A DNA stretch of 64,000 nucleotides from Lachnospiraceae bacterium (GCA_021772075.1 JAETNQ010000008.1:62001-126000), one strand, 5' to 3'; shown: positions 1 to 9,758, counted from the stretch's first letter. A program made the numbers and translations. The notes: a model not told the origin generated them from the sequence alone.

Positions 1-3000
1 CGCGTGATCAAGGATATGATTCCGAGGTACCGCACGATGAAAGGCTATATGGTGCCGAGAAAAGCCGGTTGGGATACCCACGGGCTTCCGGTGGAACTGG
101 AAGTGGAGCGGGAACTCGGGCTGGACGGAAAGGAGCAGATCGAAGAATACGGGCTGGATCCGTTTATTTCCAAATGCAAGGAAAGCGTATGGAAATATAA
201 AGGCATGTGGGAAGATTTTTCCGGCACGGTAGGTTTTTGGGCGGATATGGATGATCCTTATGTAACTTATCATGACGATTATATCGAATCCGAATGGTGG
301 GCTTTGAAACAGATCTGGGATAAGGGGCTGTTATATAAAGGGTTTAAGATCGTGCCCTATTGTCCTCGCTGCGGAACGCCGCTTTCCTCCCATGAAGTAG
401 CACAGGGGTATAAGGATGTGAAGGAACGTTCGGCTATCGCCCGTTTTAAGGTGAAGGGGGAGGATGCTTATATCCTGGCATGGACGACTACGCCTTGGAC
501 CCTGCCTTCCAACGTGGCGCTCTGCGTGAATCCCGACGAAACCTATGCGAAGGTAAAAGCAGGAGACGGACAGGTTTATTATATGGCGGAAGCTTTGCTG
601 GATACAGTGCTCGGGAAGCTGGGGGATGAGGAAAAAGGCATCCCCGCTTATGAGGTATTGGAACGGTATACGGGCAAAGAACTGGAATATAAGGAATATG
701 AACCGTTATTCGATTATGCGGTGGAATTATGCGAAAAGCAGCGCAAAAAGGCATATTATGTGACATGTGATACCTATGTCACACTGACTGACGGTACCGG
801 CGTCGTTCACATTGCTCCTGCATTCGGTGAAGACGATGCCAACGTGGGAAGAAATTACAATCTGCCTTTTGTGCAGCTGGTGGATGCAAAAGGAGAAATG
901 ACAAAAGAGACAGATTATGAGGGCGTATTCTGCAAAAAGGCAGATCCGATGATTCTGGCGGATCTGGAAAAGAAAGGGCTTTTGTTTGACGCGCCCAAAT
1001 TTGAACACAGTTATCCTCATTGCTGGCGCTGCGATACTCCTTTGATCTATTATGCCCGCGAATCGTGGTTCATTAAGATGACGGCGGTGAAAGAGGATTT
1101 GATCCGCAATAACAATACGATTCATTGGATTCCGGAATCGATTGGGAAGGGACGTTTTGGGGACTGGCTGGAGAATATCCAGGATTGGGGCATTTCGAGG
1201 AACCGTTATTGGGGAACGCCTCTGAATATATGGGAATGTCCGGCTTGTGGAAAGATGCATTCCATCGGCAGCAGGGAAGAATTGGAAAAGATGAGCGGCA
1301 ACGAGGCGGCGCGCACGGTAGAGCTGCACAGACCCTATATCGATGAGATTACGATCCGGTGTCCGGAGTGCGGCGGCACGATGAAACGTGTGCCGGAGGT
1401 GATCGACTGCTGGTTTGATTCGGGAGCGATGCCTTTCGCGCAGCACCATTATCCGTTTGAAAATAAGGAACTGTTCGATCAGCAGTATCCGGCTCAGTTT
1501 ATTTCCGAGGCGGTAGATCAGACAAGGGGATGGTTTTACTCGCTGCTGGCGGAGTCCACGCTGCTTTTCAATAATTCCTGCTTCGAGAATGTTATTGTGC
1601 TGGGGCATATCCAGGATGAGAAGGGGCAGAAGATGAGCAAGTCCAAGGGGAATGCGGTGGATCCTTTCGAAGCGCTGGCTACTTATGGCGCGGATGCGAT
1701 CCGTTGGTATTTCTATATCAATTCCGCGCCTTGGCTTCCGAACCGTTTCCACGGCAAGGCTGTCCAGGAAGGACAGCGGAAATTTATGGGAACCTTATGG
1801 AACACTTATGCGTTCTTTGTGCTTTATGCAAATATCGATGATTTTGATGCGACAAAGTATAAACTGGAATATGACAAGCTCCCCGTTATGGATAAATGGC
1901 TGCTTTCCAAGTTAAATACGCTGGTAAAGGAAGTGGACAGCGATCTGGAAAATTACCGGATTCCAGAGGCGGCAAGGGCTTTGGACGGCTTTGTGGATGA
2001 GATGAGCAACTGGTATGTGAGAAGGAGCAGGGAACGTTTTTGGGCAAAAGGGATGGAGCAGGATAAGATCAACGCTTATATGACCTTATATACTGCGCTC
2101 GTTACGGTCAGCAAATGCGCGGCTCCGATGATTCCTTTTATGACGGAAGATATTTACCGGAACTTGGTGTGTTCCGTGGATAAAGACGCGCCGGAGAGCA
2201 TTCATTTATGCGATTTCCCTGTTGCGGAGGAGGCGTGGATCGATAAAAAGCTGGAAGAGGATATGGAAGAGGTGCTGAAGATAGTCGTGATGGGGCGCGC
2301 CTGCAGGAATGCGGCCAATATCAAGAACCGGCAGCCCATCGGCAGGATGTTCGTGAAAGCGCCGGCTGTTTTGGACAGCTTTTACCAGGATATCATCAAA
2401 GAAGAATTGAATGTGAAAGAGGTCAGCTTTACGGATGACGTGAGGGAGTTTACGACTTATACGTTTAAACCGCAGCTTCGGACGGTGGGGCCGAAATACG
2501 GCAAACAGCTTGGAGGCATCCAGAAGGAACTGGCGGCTTTGGACGGCAACGCGGCGATGGACGAACTGGACGCACAGGGAGCGCTGAAGTTTGATATCGG
2601 AGGCGTAAATGTGGAATTGTCCAAAGATGATCTTTTGATAGAGATGTCGCAGAAGGAAGGATATATATCGGAAGCGGATAATACGCTGACGGTAGTATTA
2701 GATACCCGCCTTACGGAAGAACTGATAGAGGAAGGTTTTGTATATGAATTGATCAGCAAGATCCAGACGATGCGCAAGGAAGCGGGCTATGAAGTGATGG
2801 ATCATATCGAAGTGACAGTGGATAAAAATGAGAGGATTGCCGGCATTATGGCGAAAAACCAGGAGATGATCGCCGGGAAAGTACTGGCGGATAAGATGTC
2901 GTCCGGGGCGGCGGAAAGCGCTGCAGAAGGCGGATCGGCAGAAGAGTGGAGCATAAAGGAGTGGAATGTGAATGGAGAAAAAGTAACGATAGGCATTCAC

Positions 3001-3009
3001 AGGGTATAA
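1..3009 (+). CDS. ileS: Isoleucyl-tRNA synthetase, 5'-truncated by window edge
   Basis: Class I aminoacyl-tRNA synthetase that charges tRNA-Ile in the cytoplasm. The reading frame is open from base 1, so the start codon and the HIGH-type signature lie upstream of the window; about 1002 codons are visible. Seen directly: a WTTTPWTLPSN stretch typical of the editing domain, zinc-type cysteine pairs (CPRCG, CWRC, CPAC, CPEC), the DWGISRNRYWGTP motif and the KMSKSKGN catalytic loop near nt 1632-1655, then the anticodon-binding and C-terminal region. The length and the sequence around DWGISRNRYWGTP fit the longer, eukaryote-like type 2 IleRS, a type often associated with mupirocin tolerance; that subtype call is inference. 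A G/C-rich hairpin-like stretch follows the stop, and glgP has its own promoter. Confidence 0.96.
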   Translation, partial: RVIKDMIPRYRTMKGYMVPRKAGWDTHGLPVELEVERELGLDGKEQIEEYGLDPFISKCKESVWKYKGMWEDFSGTVGFWADMDDPYVTYHDDYIESEWWALKQIWDKGLLYKGFKIVPYCPRCGTPLSSHEVAQGYKDVKERSAIARFKVKGEDAYILAWTTTPWTLPSNVALCVNPDETYAKVKAGDGQVYYMAEALLDTVLGKLGDEEKGIPAYEVLERYTGKELEYKEYEPLFDYAVELCEKQRKKAYYVTCDTYVTLTDGTGVVHIAPAFGEDDANVGRNYNLPFVQLVDAKGEMTKETDYEGVFCKKADPMILADLEKKGLLFDAPKFEHSYPHCWRCDTPLIYYARESWFIKMTAVKEDLIRNNNTIHWIPESIGKGRFGDWLENIQDWGISRNRYWGTPLNIWECPACGKMHSIGSREELEKMSGNEAARTVELHRPYIDEITIRCPECGGTMKRVPEVIDCWFDSGAMPFAQHHYPFENKELFDQQYPAQFISEAVDQTRGWFYSLLAESTLLFNNSCFENVIVLGHIQDEKGQKMSKSKGNAVDPFEALATYGADAIRWYFYINSAPWLPNRFHGKAVQEGQRKFMGTLWNTYAFFVLYANIDDFDATKYKLEYDKLPVMDKWLLSKLNTLVKEVDSDLENYRIPEAARALDGFVDEMSNWYVRRSRERFWAKGMEQDKINAYMTLYTALVTVSKCAAPMIPFMTEDIYRNLVCSVDKDAPESIHLCDFPVAEEAWIDKKLEEDMEEVLKIVVMGRACRNAANIKNRQPIGRMFVKAPAVLDSFYQDIIKEELNVKEVSFTDDVREFTTYTFKPQLRTVGPKYGKQLGGIQKELAALDGNAAMDELDAQGALKFDIGGVNVELSKDDLLIEMSQKEGYISEADNTLTVVLDTRLTEELIEEGFVYELISKIQTMRKEAGYEVMDHIEVTVDKNERIAGIMAKNQEMIAGKVLADKMSSGAAESAAEGGSAEEWSIKEWNVNGEKVTIGIHRV

Positions 3010-3071
3010 GTTTCCTTGTCGGCCGCAAAGCGGCGGCCTGCTGGCGGCCGGCAACAAAATATCCCTTTATC

Positions 3072-3099
3072 TTGCATTTTTCTGGGAATAATGTATAAT
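3072..3099 (+). promoter_or_regulatory. Sigma-A promoter for glgP
   Basis: TTGCAT at 3072-3077 and a perfect TATAAT at 3094-3099 are separated by 16 bp, about 50 nt ahead of the glgP start. No other feature explains this intergenic stretch. Confidence 0.65.
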
Positions 3100-3150
3100 T
3101 TATCCTTAGATAGCAGTTTTATGAGTCGAGCGAATAATGAGGAGGAACTT

Positions 3151-5631
3151 ATGGCAAAGAAAGCGACATTATCCTTTGATAAGGATTTATTCAAGAGAAG
3201 CGTAGTCTATAATGTAAAGACTTTGTACAGAAAAAGCATGGAAGAGGCTACCCCCCAGCAGATTTTTCAGGCAGTTTCCTATTCGATCAAGGATGCGATT
3301 GTTGACCACTGGATGACGAGCCAGGAAGAATATGAAAAACAAGATCCTAAAGTGGTTTATTACCTGTCCATGGAGTTTTTGATGGGACGGGCTCTTGGAA
3401 ATAATATTATTAACCTTCAGGCATATAAACCGGTAAAAGAAGCCTTGGACGAGCTGGGCGTGGATCTGAACGTAGTGGAAGACCAGGAGCCGGATCCTGC
3501 GCTCGGAAACGGAGGGCTTGGAAGGCTTGCCGCATGCTTTTTGGATTCCCTGGCTACATTAGGATATGCCGCTTATGGCTGCGGCATTCGTTACCGTTAC
3601 GGCATGTTCAAGCAGCAGATCAGGGACGGGTACCAGATAGAGGTTCCCGATAACTGGCTGGAAAACGGCAACCCTTTTGAACTGAGAAGGCCGGAATATG
3701 CCAAAGAGGTAAAATTCGGCGGCTATGTGAATGTATATGTGGATGAAAACGGCAGGAGCCATTTTAAGCAGGAGGGATACCAGAGCGTGACGGCGATCCC
3801 GTACGATCTGCCGATTGTCGGTTATGGAAACGGCATTGTCAATACGCTGCGCATCTGGGACGCGCAGCCTGTGGAATGCTTTAAGCTGGAATCTTTTGAT
3901 AAGGGGGATTACCAGAAGGCGGTGGAACAGGAGAATCTCGCCCGCAATATCGTGGAGGTGCTTTACCCGAACGATAATCATTATGCGGGGAAGGAACTGC
4001 GCCTGAAACAGCAGTATTTCTTTATTTCCGCATCGGTACAGGAAGCGGTGGCGAAATATATGCGCAAGCATAAGGATATCCGCAAGTTTTATGAGAAAGC
4101 AACGTTCCAGCTGAACGATACCCACCCTACGGTTGCGGTAGCGGAATTAATGCGTATTTTAATGGATGAGTATTATCTGACATGGGACGAGGCGTGGGAA
4201 GTGACGACGAAGACATGTGCGTATACGAACCATACGATTATGGCCGAAGCTTTGGAAAAATGGCCGATTGAGCTATTCTCCAGGCTGCTTCCGAGAATTT
4301 ACCAGATTATAGAAGAAATCAACCGCCGTTTTGTGATGCGGATTGAACAAAAATATCCGGGCAACCATGAAAAAGTGCGTAAAATGGCAATTATTTATGA
4401 CGGCCAGGTAAAAATGGCGCATTTGGCGATTGCGGCCGGCTATTCCGTAAACGGCGTGGCAAGGCTGCATACGGAAATATTGAAGAACCAGGAATTGAAG
4501 GATTTCTATGAGATGATGCCTGAGAAATTCAATAATAAGACAAACGGCATCACGCAGAGACGTTTCCTGCTTCATGGCAATCCGCTTCTCGCCGATTGGG
4601 TGACATCCTATGTGGGCGACGATTGGATCACGGACCTGCCGAGGATTAACAAGCTGAAGATCTATGCGGATGATGAAAAAGCACAGCAGGAATTTATGAA
4701 TATCAAGTATAAGAATAAAGTCCGTCTGGCAAAATATATCAGGGAACACAACGGCATTGAAGTAGATCCCCGTTCTATTTTCGATGTACAGGTGAAGAGG
4801 CTCCACGAGTATAAGAGGCAGCTTTTAAATATTCTTCATATCATGCATTTATACAACGAGCTGAAAGAACACCCGGATATGGAATTCTATCCGAGGACTT
4901 TTATCTTTGGCGCGAAGGCGGCGGCGGGATACAGGAATGCGAAGCTGACGATCAAGCTGATTAACGCGGTGGGAGAAGTGGTGAATAACGATCCGGCGAT
5001 CAATGGCAAGATTAAGGTCGTATTTATTGAAGACTACAGGGTGAGCAATGCGGAAATTATTTTTGCGGCTGCGGATGTATCCGAACAGATATCTACGGCG
5101 AGCAAGGAAGCTTCCGGAACGGGCAATATGAAGTTTATGTTGAACGGCGCCCTGACGCTGGGAACGATGGACGGGGCGAATGTGGAGATCGTTGAGGAAG
5201 TGGGCGAAGAAAACGCATTTATTTTCGGCCTGAGTTCCGATGAAGTAATCCGCTATGAGAATTACGGCGGTTATAATCCGATGGAGATATTCAATAATAA
5301 TGCGAATGTGAGAAAAGTGCTGATGCAGTTGATCAATGGCACATACAGCAGGAACGACCCGGATCAGTTCCGGCCGCTGTATAATTCGCTGCTGAACACT
5401 CTTTCCACATCAAAAGCGGATGCTTATTTTATTCTGAAAGATTTTGAAGCTTATGCGGAAGCGCAGAGAAGAGTGGAAAAAGCATATAAAAATGAGAAGG
5501 AGTGGGCGAAGAGCGCTATTTTGAATGTCGCATGCTCGGGCAAGTTTTCTTCTGACAGAACCATTGAGGAATATGTAAAAGATATCTGGCATTTGGACAG
5601 GGTAATATTGCCGGCGAAAAAGACAAAATAA
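3151..5631 (+). CDS. glgP: Glycogen/maltodextrin phosphorylase
   Basis: GT35 phosphorylase releasing glucose 1-phosphate from glycogen or maltodextrin; cytoplasmic, pyridoxal-phosphate dependent. The 826-residue product has the usual family length. Seen: the ALGNGGLGRLAACF segment near residue 115-130, the DTHPTVAVAEL segment, RLHEYKRQLLN, and the cofactor motif GTGNMKFMLNGALTLGT, with the PLP lysine expected at K661. The frame is open upstream to 3016, but ATG 3151 is preceded by GGAGGA at 3141-3146, and the sigma-A promoter at 3072-3099 would place earlier starts before the transcript, so 3151 is chosen. No glycogen synthesis genes are adjacent. A terminator-like hairpin follows, making this a single-gene unit. 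Confidence 0.96.
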   Translation: MAKKATLSFDKDLFKRSVVYNVKTLYRKSMEEATPQQIFQAVSYSIKDAIVDHWMTSQEEYEKQDPKVVYYLSMEFLMGRALGNNIINLQAYKPVKEALDELGVDLNVVEDQEPDPALGNGGLGRLAACFLDSLATLGYAAYGCGIRYRYGMFKQQIRDGYQIEVPDNWLENGNPFELRRPEYAKEVKFGGYVNVYVDENGRSHFKQEGYQSVTAIPYDLPIVGYGNGIVNTLRIWDAQPVECFKLESFDKGDYQKAVEQENLARNIVEVLYPNDNHYAGKELRLKQQYFFISASVQEAVAKYMRKHKDIRKFYEKATFQLNDTHPTVAVAELMRILMDEYYLTWDEAWEVTTKTCAYTNHTIMAEALEKWPIELFSRLLPRIYQIIEEINRRFVMRIEQKYPGNHEKVRKMAIIYDGQVKMAHLAIAAGYSVNGVARLHTEILKNQELKDFYEMMPEKFNNKTNGITQRRFLLHGNPLLADWVTSYVGDDWITDLPRINKLKIYADDEKAQQEFMNIKYKNKVRLAKYIREHNGIEVDPRSIFDVQVKRLHEYKRQLLNILHIMHLYNELKEHPDMEFYPRTFIFGAKAAAGYRNAKLTIKLINAVGEVVNNDPAINGKIKVVFIEDYRVSNAEIIFAAADVSEQISTASKEASGTGNMKFMLNGALTLGTMDGANVEIVEEVGEENAFIFGLSSDEVIRYENYGGYNPMEIFNNNANVRKVLMQLINGTYSRNDPDQFRPLYNSLLNTLSTSKADAYFILKDFEAYAEAQRRVEKAYKNEKEWAKSAILNVACSGKFSSDRTIEEYVKDIWHLDRVILPAKKTK

Positions 5632-5653
5632 AATAACAGGAATGAAACGAAAG

Positions 5654-5690
5654 AGGATTAAGCTCTGTACCGGCAGGGTTTAATCCTTTT
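5654..5690 (+). terminator. Rho-independent terminator after glgP
   Basis: GGATTAA and TTAATCC arms with further G-U and C-G pairs enclose a short loop, followed directly by TTTT. It sits about 25 nt after the glgP stop. Confidence 0.65.
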
Positions 5691-5713
5691 CGCGTCAATA
5701 CAAACGTATGAAT

Positions 5714-5743
5714 ATACGTTACGTATGGACATACGTTACGTAT
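5714..5743 (+). promoter_or_regulatory. Two identical palindromic operator-like sites
   Basis: ATACGTTACGTAT occurs at 5714-5726 and again at 5731-5743, 17 bp apart. Each copy is a perfect 6+1+6 palindrome. A looser third ACGTAT lies at 5704-5709. They lie 27-56 bp ahead of the polyphosphate kinase start, where a promoter would be, which is consistent with a repressor or activator operator. The cognate regulator is not identifiable here. Confidence 0.5.
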
Positions 5744-5769
5744 AGCTATGCGTGGAAAGGAGAGAGAAT

Positions 5770-7242
5770 ATGTTAAAGAACAGGAGAATGGAAGAGAAAC
5801 CGCCTTCAGAGGAATTGAAGGCCAGGCTGAAAGCCGCCAGGCAAAAATTATGGAACCAGCAGATGGTGCTGAAGGAACACGGGCTGCCGGTCATTGTGCT
5901 GATGGAAGGATGGGGAACGGCGGGAAAGGGAAGCTGTACAGGACAAGTGATCCAGAACATAGATCCCCGTTTCTTCCGTGCGGCGACATTGGAGAAGATG
6001 ACGGAGGAAGAAAAAAGGAAACCTTTTTTAAGCCGTTATTTTGCCCAAATCCCGGAGGCGGGCAAGTTTGTATTTTTGGATTCGGGGTGGATGGACGAAG
6101 TGACGGGTCTGCGCCTGCACGGAAAACTGAATGGAAAGGAATATGAGATGCGGCTGGACAGCATCCGCCGGTTCGAAAGGCAGCTGACGGATAACGGGTA
6201 TCTGGTTATGAAGTTTTTCTTCCATATCAGTAAAAAGGAGCAGAAAAAGAGGATAGAAAATCTGCTGGAGAATATTGATACTGCGTGGAGGGTCAATGCA
6301 AACGACAAATGGCAGAACAAGCATTATGCGGAATGCATGGAAGTCTTCGATTATTATCTGGAAATGACCAATTCTCCCTCCTCGCCCTGGTACATTGTAA
6401 ACGCGGAATCGAGGAAGTGGGCCGAGCTGCAGGTTCTGGAGACTTTGACGGAAGGAATCGAAATTGCTTTACAGAATAAAGCGCTGGCAGTTCCGCTGCT
6501 GCAAAATGTTTTCCCGCTGGTGAAAATGCCCAGGCTGGACGAAATCTCCCTTGACAGGTCAGTGGAAGAGGGCGAATACAAAGAAGAAATGGAAAGACTG
6601 CAAAAGCGGCTGCGGGATCTGCACAACCGTCTGTACCGGAAGCGCGTGCCGGTCGTTATTGCCTATGAAGGCTGGGATGCCGCCGGGAAGGGCGGTAATA
6701 TTAAGAGGATTACGGAAGCGCTGGATCCCAGGGGATTTGAGGTGCATCCTATTGCCAGTCCGGAACCCCATGAAAAGGCAAGGCATTATTTATGGCGTTT
6801 TTGGACGAGGCTTCCTAAGACAGGCCATATTGCAATTTTTGACAGAACCTGGTACGGGCGGGTTATGGTGGAGCGGCTGGAAGGCTTTTGCAGCGAAAAT
6901 GACTGGAAGCGGGCTTATAACGAAATCAATGAATTTGAAAAAGAACTGGCGGACTGGGGAGCCGTAGTCATAAAATTCTGGGTTCAGATCGACAAAGACA
7001 CTCAGCTGGAGCGGTTTGAAATGCGGCAGAAGACGCCGGCAAAACAGTGGAAGATTACGGATGAGGACTGGCGGAACAGGGAAAAATGGGATGCGTATGA
7101 AGAAGCGGTCAATGAAATGATACAGAAAACGAGCACAACGTATGCCCCTTGGTATATTTTGGAGTCGGTGGATAAAAAATATGCCCGCTTAAAGGCGCTG
7201 CGGATTGTGACAGAACGATTAGAAGAAGCCTTGAAAGCCTGA
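5770..7242 (+). CDS. pap: Fused two-domain polyphosphate kinase 2 (polyphosphate:AMP phosphotransferase type)
   Basis: Transfers phosphate between polyphosphate and nucleotides, in this fused architecture usually AMP to ADP. The 490-residue product has two tandem PPK2 domains. The C-terminal domain has an intact Walker A (YEGWDAAGKGG, residues 299-309) and the DRTWYGR lid/Walker B motif from D358. The N-terminal domain has EGWGTAGKGS (46-55), but DSGWMDE replaces the DRxWYxR motif, so it is probably non-catalytic, as is known for class II PPK2 proteins. ATG 5770 has an AGGAGAGAG ribosome site 5-10 nt upstream; an earlier in-frame ATG at 5752 lacks one. It is monocistronic by spacing, with paired palindromes directly upstream suggesting regulation. 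Confidence 0.9.
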   Translation: MLKNRRMEEKPPSEELKARLKAARQKLWNQQMVLKEHGLPVIVLMEGWGTAGKGSCTGQVIQNIDPRFFRAATLEKMTEEEKRKPFLSRYFAQIPEAGKFVFLDSGWMDEVTGLRLHGKLNGKEYEMRLDSIRRFERQLTDNGYLVMKFFFHISKKEQKKRIENLLENIDTAWRVNANDKWQNKHYAECMEVFDYYLEMTNSPSSPWYIVNAESRKWAELQVLETLTEGIEIALQNKALAVPLLQNVFPLVKMPRLDEISLDRSVEEGEYKEEMERLQKRLRDLHNRLYRKRVPVVIAYEGWDAAGKGGNIKRITEALDPRGFEVHPIASPEPHEKARHYLWRFWTRLPKTGHIAIFDRTWYGRVMVERLEGFCSENDWKRAYNEINEFEKELADWGAVVIKFWVQIDKDTQLERFEMRQKTPAKQWKITDEDWRNREKWDAYEEAVNEMIQKTSTTYAPWYILESVDKKYARLKALRIVTERLEEALKA

Positions 7243-7296
7243 GAGGCGGCGGGCAGACAGGCTGCGGAGCGGGCGGCAACAAAGAAAAATGCCATA

Positions 7297-7326
7297 TTGA
7301 TAAAGGGATGGTATATATTGTATAAT
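7297..7326 (+). promoter_or_regulatory. Sigma-A promoter for the hexosamine kinase gene
   Basis: TTGATA at 7297-7302 and TATAAT at 7321-7326 are separated by 18 bp. A 7-bp GC-rich hairpin (GCCGGCA/TGCCGGC) follows in the roughly 90-nt leader, before the start codon at 7427. Confidence 0.6.
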
Positions 7327-7426
7327 GTATAAAAGCGCGCGGCGCACATCCGTGCAAGAGCCGGCAGCCTGCCGGCGGCACAATATTATGGATACGAATG
7401 AAGATTCGGGAAGGAAGGGAAGGAAA

Positions 7427-8545
7427 ATGGGAACCATAGCAAATCAGGAAGTAATGGACAAGATCGCTGTCAATTTTCGGACGGAAGGGGAGATCACGGA
7501 GCTGATTCCTTTCGGGAACGGGTATATTAACGATACGTTCCGCATTACATGCGAACTGCCGGATGGCAAGGAGAAGAAGTATATCCTCCAGAAAATGAAC
7601 GTCAGCATTTTTAAAAATCCGGGCGAGCTGATGGAGAATGTAATGAATGTAACGTCATTCCTGCGGAAGAAGATTATCGAGGCAGGGGGTGATCCTGACA
7701 GGGAAACGCTGAATGTGATCCAGACAAAGGATGGCGGAAATTATCTGGAAGTGGACGGGGAATACTGGCGTATGTATATTTTTATCGAGGGCGCCAGCAG
7801 TTATGATGAAGTAAAAACGCCGGAAGATTTCTATAAGACCGCGCTGGCCTTCGGTAATTTCCAGAAAATGCTGGGAGATTATCCGGCGGAAACACTGCAT
7901 GAGACGATCGTGAATTTCCACAATACGGTCAGCCGGTTCGCCGATTTTAAAAAAGCGGTGGAAGAAGACGTATGCGGCCGGGCAAAGGAAGTGCAGGAGG
8001 AGATAAAATTTATCTTTGACAGGGAAGACGTGGCCCATATTATCTGTGATGCTTTGGAGGAGAAGAGGATTCCGCTGCGCGTCACCCATAATGACACGAA
8101 ATTAAATAATATTATGATAGACGATGAAACGGGGAAAGGGCTGTGCGTTATTGACCTGGATACGGTTATGCCTGGTTCGGCATTATATGATTTTGGGGAT
8201 TCGATACGTTTTGGCGCGAGCACGGGCGCGGAGGATGAAGTGAACCTGGATCTGGTTTCCGTGGACCTGGAATTGTTCGAGGCGTATGCGAAGGGCTTTC
8301 TGGAAGGCTGCGGAGGCAGCTTGACGGATGAAGAGGTAAGGCTGTTCCCGGCGGGCGCGAAGGTGATCACCTTTGAGCAGGGCATGCGCTTTTTGACGGA
8401 TTATCTCCAGGGCGATACCTATTATAAGACCAGCAGGCCGGGCCACAATCTGGACAGGGCCAGGACGCAGCTTAAGCTGGTGGCGGATATGGAAGACAAA
8501 TGGGAAGAAATGGAAAAAATTGTAGAAAAGTATAGTGCGAAATAA
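7427..8545 (+). CDS. nahK: N-acetylhexosamine 1-kinase-like phosphotransferase
   Basis: APH/choline-kinase-fold enzyme predicted to phosphorylate GlcNAc or GalNAc at C1, the partner step to galacto-N-biose/lacto-N-biose phosphorolysis. The 372-residue length fits NahK. Seen: HNDTKLNNIMID from H221, the catalytic loop characteristic of NahK-type kinases, followed about 20 residues later by VIDLDTVMPGS, the metal-binding DxD-like segment. ATG 7427 follows a GGAAGGGAAGG purine tract; the frame is open to 7325, but that upstream part overlaps the promoter. The GH112 phosphorylase 5 kb downstream, with an ABC importer between, supports the substrate inference. Convergent with the AraC gene. The alternative is a generic aminoglycoside-phosphotransferase-family sugar kinase. 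Confidence 0.8.
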   Translation: MGTIANQEVMDKIAVNFRTEGEITELIPFGNGYINDTFRITCELPDGKEKKYILQKMNVSIFKNPGELMENVMNVTSFLRKKIIEAGGDPDRETLNVIQTKDGGNYLEVDGEYWRMYIFIEGASSYDEVKTPEDFYKTALAFGNFQKMLGDYPAETLHETIVNFHNTVSRFADFKKAVEEDVCGRAKEVQEEIKFIFDREDVAHIICDALEEKRIPLRVTHNDTKLNNIMIDDETGKGLCVIDLDTVMPGSALYDFGDSIRFGASTGAEDEVNLDLVSVDLELFEAYAKGFLEGCGGSLTDEEVRLFPAGAKVITFEQGMRFLTDYLQGDTYYKTSRPGHNLDRARTQLKLVADMEDKWEEMEKIVEKYSAK

Positions 8546-8564
8546 ACGGAAAAGCAACCGTATA

Positions 8565-8603
8565 ACAGGCAATGCCGGTTTTTTAACGGCCGGCATTGCC
8601 TGT
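8565..8603. terminator. Inverted repeat between convergent kinase and AraC genes
   Basis: A perfect 14-bp stem (8565-8578 with 8590-8603) encloses an 11-nt loop that contains a run of six T. It overlaps the last codons of the AraC gene. It probably acts as a terminator, though neither flank has a long T tract outside the stem. Confidence 0.45.
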
Positions 8604-9434
8604 ATGCATTTTGCGGTATTGCTGAGGCGTCATCCCTACGGATTTTTTAAAAATCTGCGAAAAGTAGGACTGGGAAGAAAATCCGGTACTGGAGGCGATC
8701 TGCGCGATGGAATGATTGGTGCTGATCAACAGCTCCTTGCTGGCCTGCAGACGCCTGGCGGACAGATAGCTGATAGGGGACTGCCCGATGCATGCAGCGA
8801 AGGAGTGGGCCAGGTAATATTTATTGATATGCGTGATTTCCGCCAAGGTGTCCAGGGTGATGTTCTGGGCATAGTTGGAATCAATGTAACGCTTGGCGAG
8901 GGCGCATTCTTTCGAGATCTGGAAGGTGGAGTCGGAGATGATGGACAGATCCAGCTCCCTCGAAATAAAAACGAGAAGCACTTGCAGTATGCCCTGGCAG
9001 ACAAGATCGTATCCCGGTTTTTTTTCGCGGAATTCCTCAAGCATCAGCCGGGAATAGTCCACGAGGCGGTTTTGCGAAGAAGTATAGCTGTAATGGCTGA
9101 AATTTTTCCTGACATTTTCCTTTTTGCCGTGACAGGAAAAGGCAAGGCCGTCCACGCCGAAGACGATATATTCCATAGGATTGTTGGACATGGTTTTTTC
9201 CGTATGTTCCACGTGGGGGTTGATGATCATAAGATCGTTAGGCTTTACCGGTACGAGGTCATTTTCGACGTGGAAAATGCCGCTTCCGTTGACGACGTAA
9301 AAAAGCTCGGTAAAATGATGCGTATGGGGAAGGCTCTGCCAGTCGCCTTCGTATTTGGAAATGGAAATATAGCGGAGATTGAAGTTCAGTTTTGACAGGT
9401 TTTTCTGTTCCAGATTGATTCGCTCATTGCTCAT
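8583..9434 (-). CDS. AraC-family transcriptional regulator
   Basis: DNA-binding activator, probably sensing a sugar and controlling the divergent importer/phosphorylase operon. The 283-residue product has an N-terminal cupin-like sensor (HTHHFTELFYVVNGSG, then NPHVEHTE at about residues 37-78) and a C-terminal double helix-turn-helix from about residue 180. The HTH ends in the family signature IAQIASSTGFSSQSYFSQIFKK followed by GMTPQQYRK. It starts with ATG at 9434 on the minus strand, with an AAAGG purine stretch upstream. It sits back to back with the binding-protein gene across a 324-nt A/T-rich region, the usual arrangement for a local regulator. Confidence 0.88.
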   Translation of the reverse strand: MSNERINLEQKNLSKLNFNLRYISISKYEGDWQSLPHTHHFTELFYVVNGSGIFHVENDLVPVKPNDLMIINPHVEHTEKTMSNNPMEYIVFGVDGLAFSCHGKKENVRKNFSHYSYTSSQNRLVDYSRLMLEEFREKKPGYDLVCQGILQVLLVFISRELDLSIISDSTFQISKECALAKRYIDSNYAQNITLDTLAEITHINKYYLAHSFAACIGQSPISYLSARRLQASKELLISTNHSIAQIASSTGFSSQSYFSQIFKKSVGMTPQQYRKMHTGNAGR

Positions 9435-9758
9435 TCAAGGCCGCCTTTCTTTGTGCTTGTTGTATAGGAAGCGTAATTTTTATATGAAATCTATAAATTT
9501 GACAATAATGTAAAAAAAGATTGGGTAATACGACTAATAAAATGTCGATTTGTAGAATTCTTTTATATAATTATACTCTATAAAAATCTGGGAATAAAGT
9601 TTTTTATTGCAAAAATAACAAGAAACATAAAAAATAGAGCAATATAGAAATTGAATAGGAAAAAATAAACATATATACTTAATGAATAAGAAACTTGTTG
9701 TCAATAATCAACAATAAAAATGCTGGTAATGTTTTATTACAGCAAAAGGAGGACAAAC
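9435..9758. promoter_or_regulatory. Divergent control region between AraC gene and importer operon
   Basis: This 324-nt, strongly A/T-rich stretch has no gene. Rightward promoter candidate: TTGAAT 9651-9656, 17 bp, TATACT 9674-9679. Directly downstream is an inverted repeat, TTGTTG (9695-9700) and CAACAA (9709-9714) with 8 nt between, placed where an operator or early leader hairpin would be. A leftward minus 10 candidate, TATAAT on the minus strand (9575-9570), could serve the AraC gene, but its minus 35 is poor. Confidence 0.5.

Noticed and set aside
727-1752. 341-codon antisense frame in ileS
   Set aside because: The sense strand encodes textbook IleRS motifs here; the antisense product is basic and lacks any domain, start site or conservation signal.
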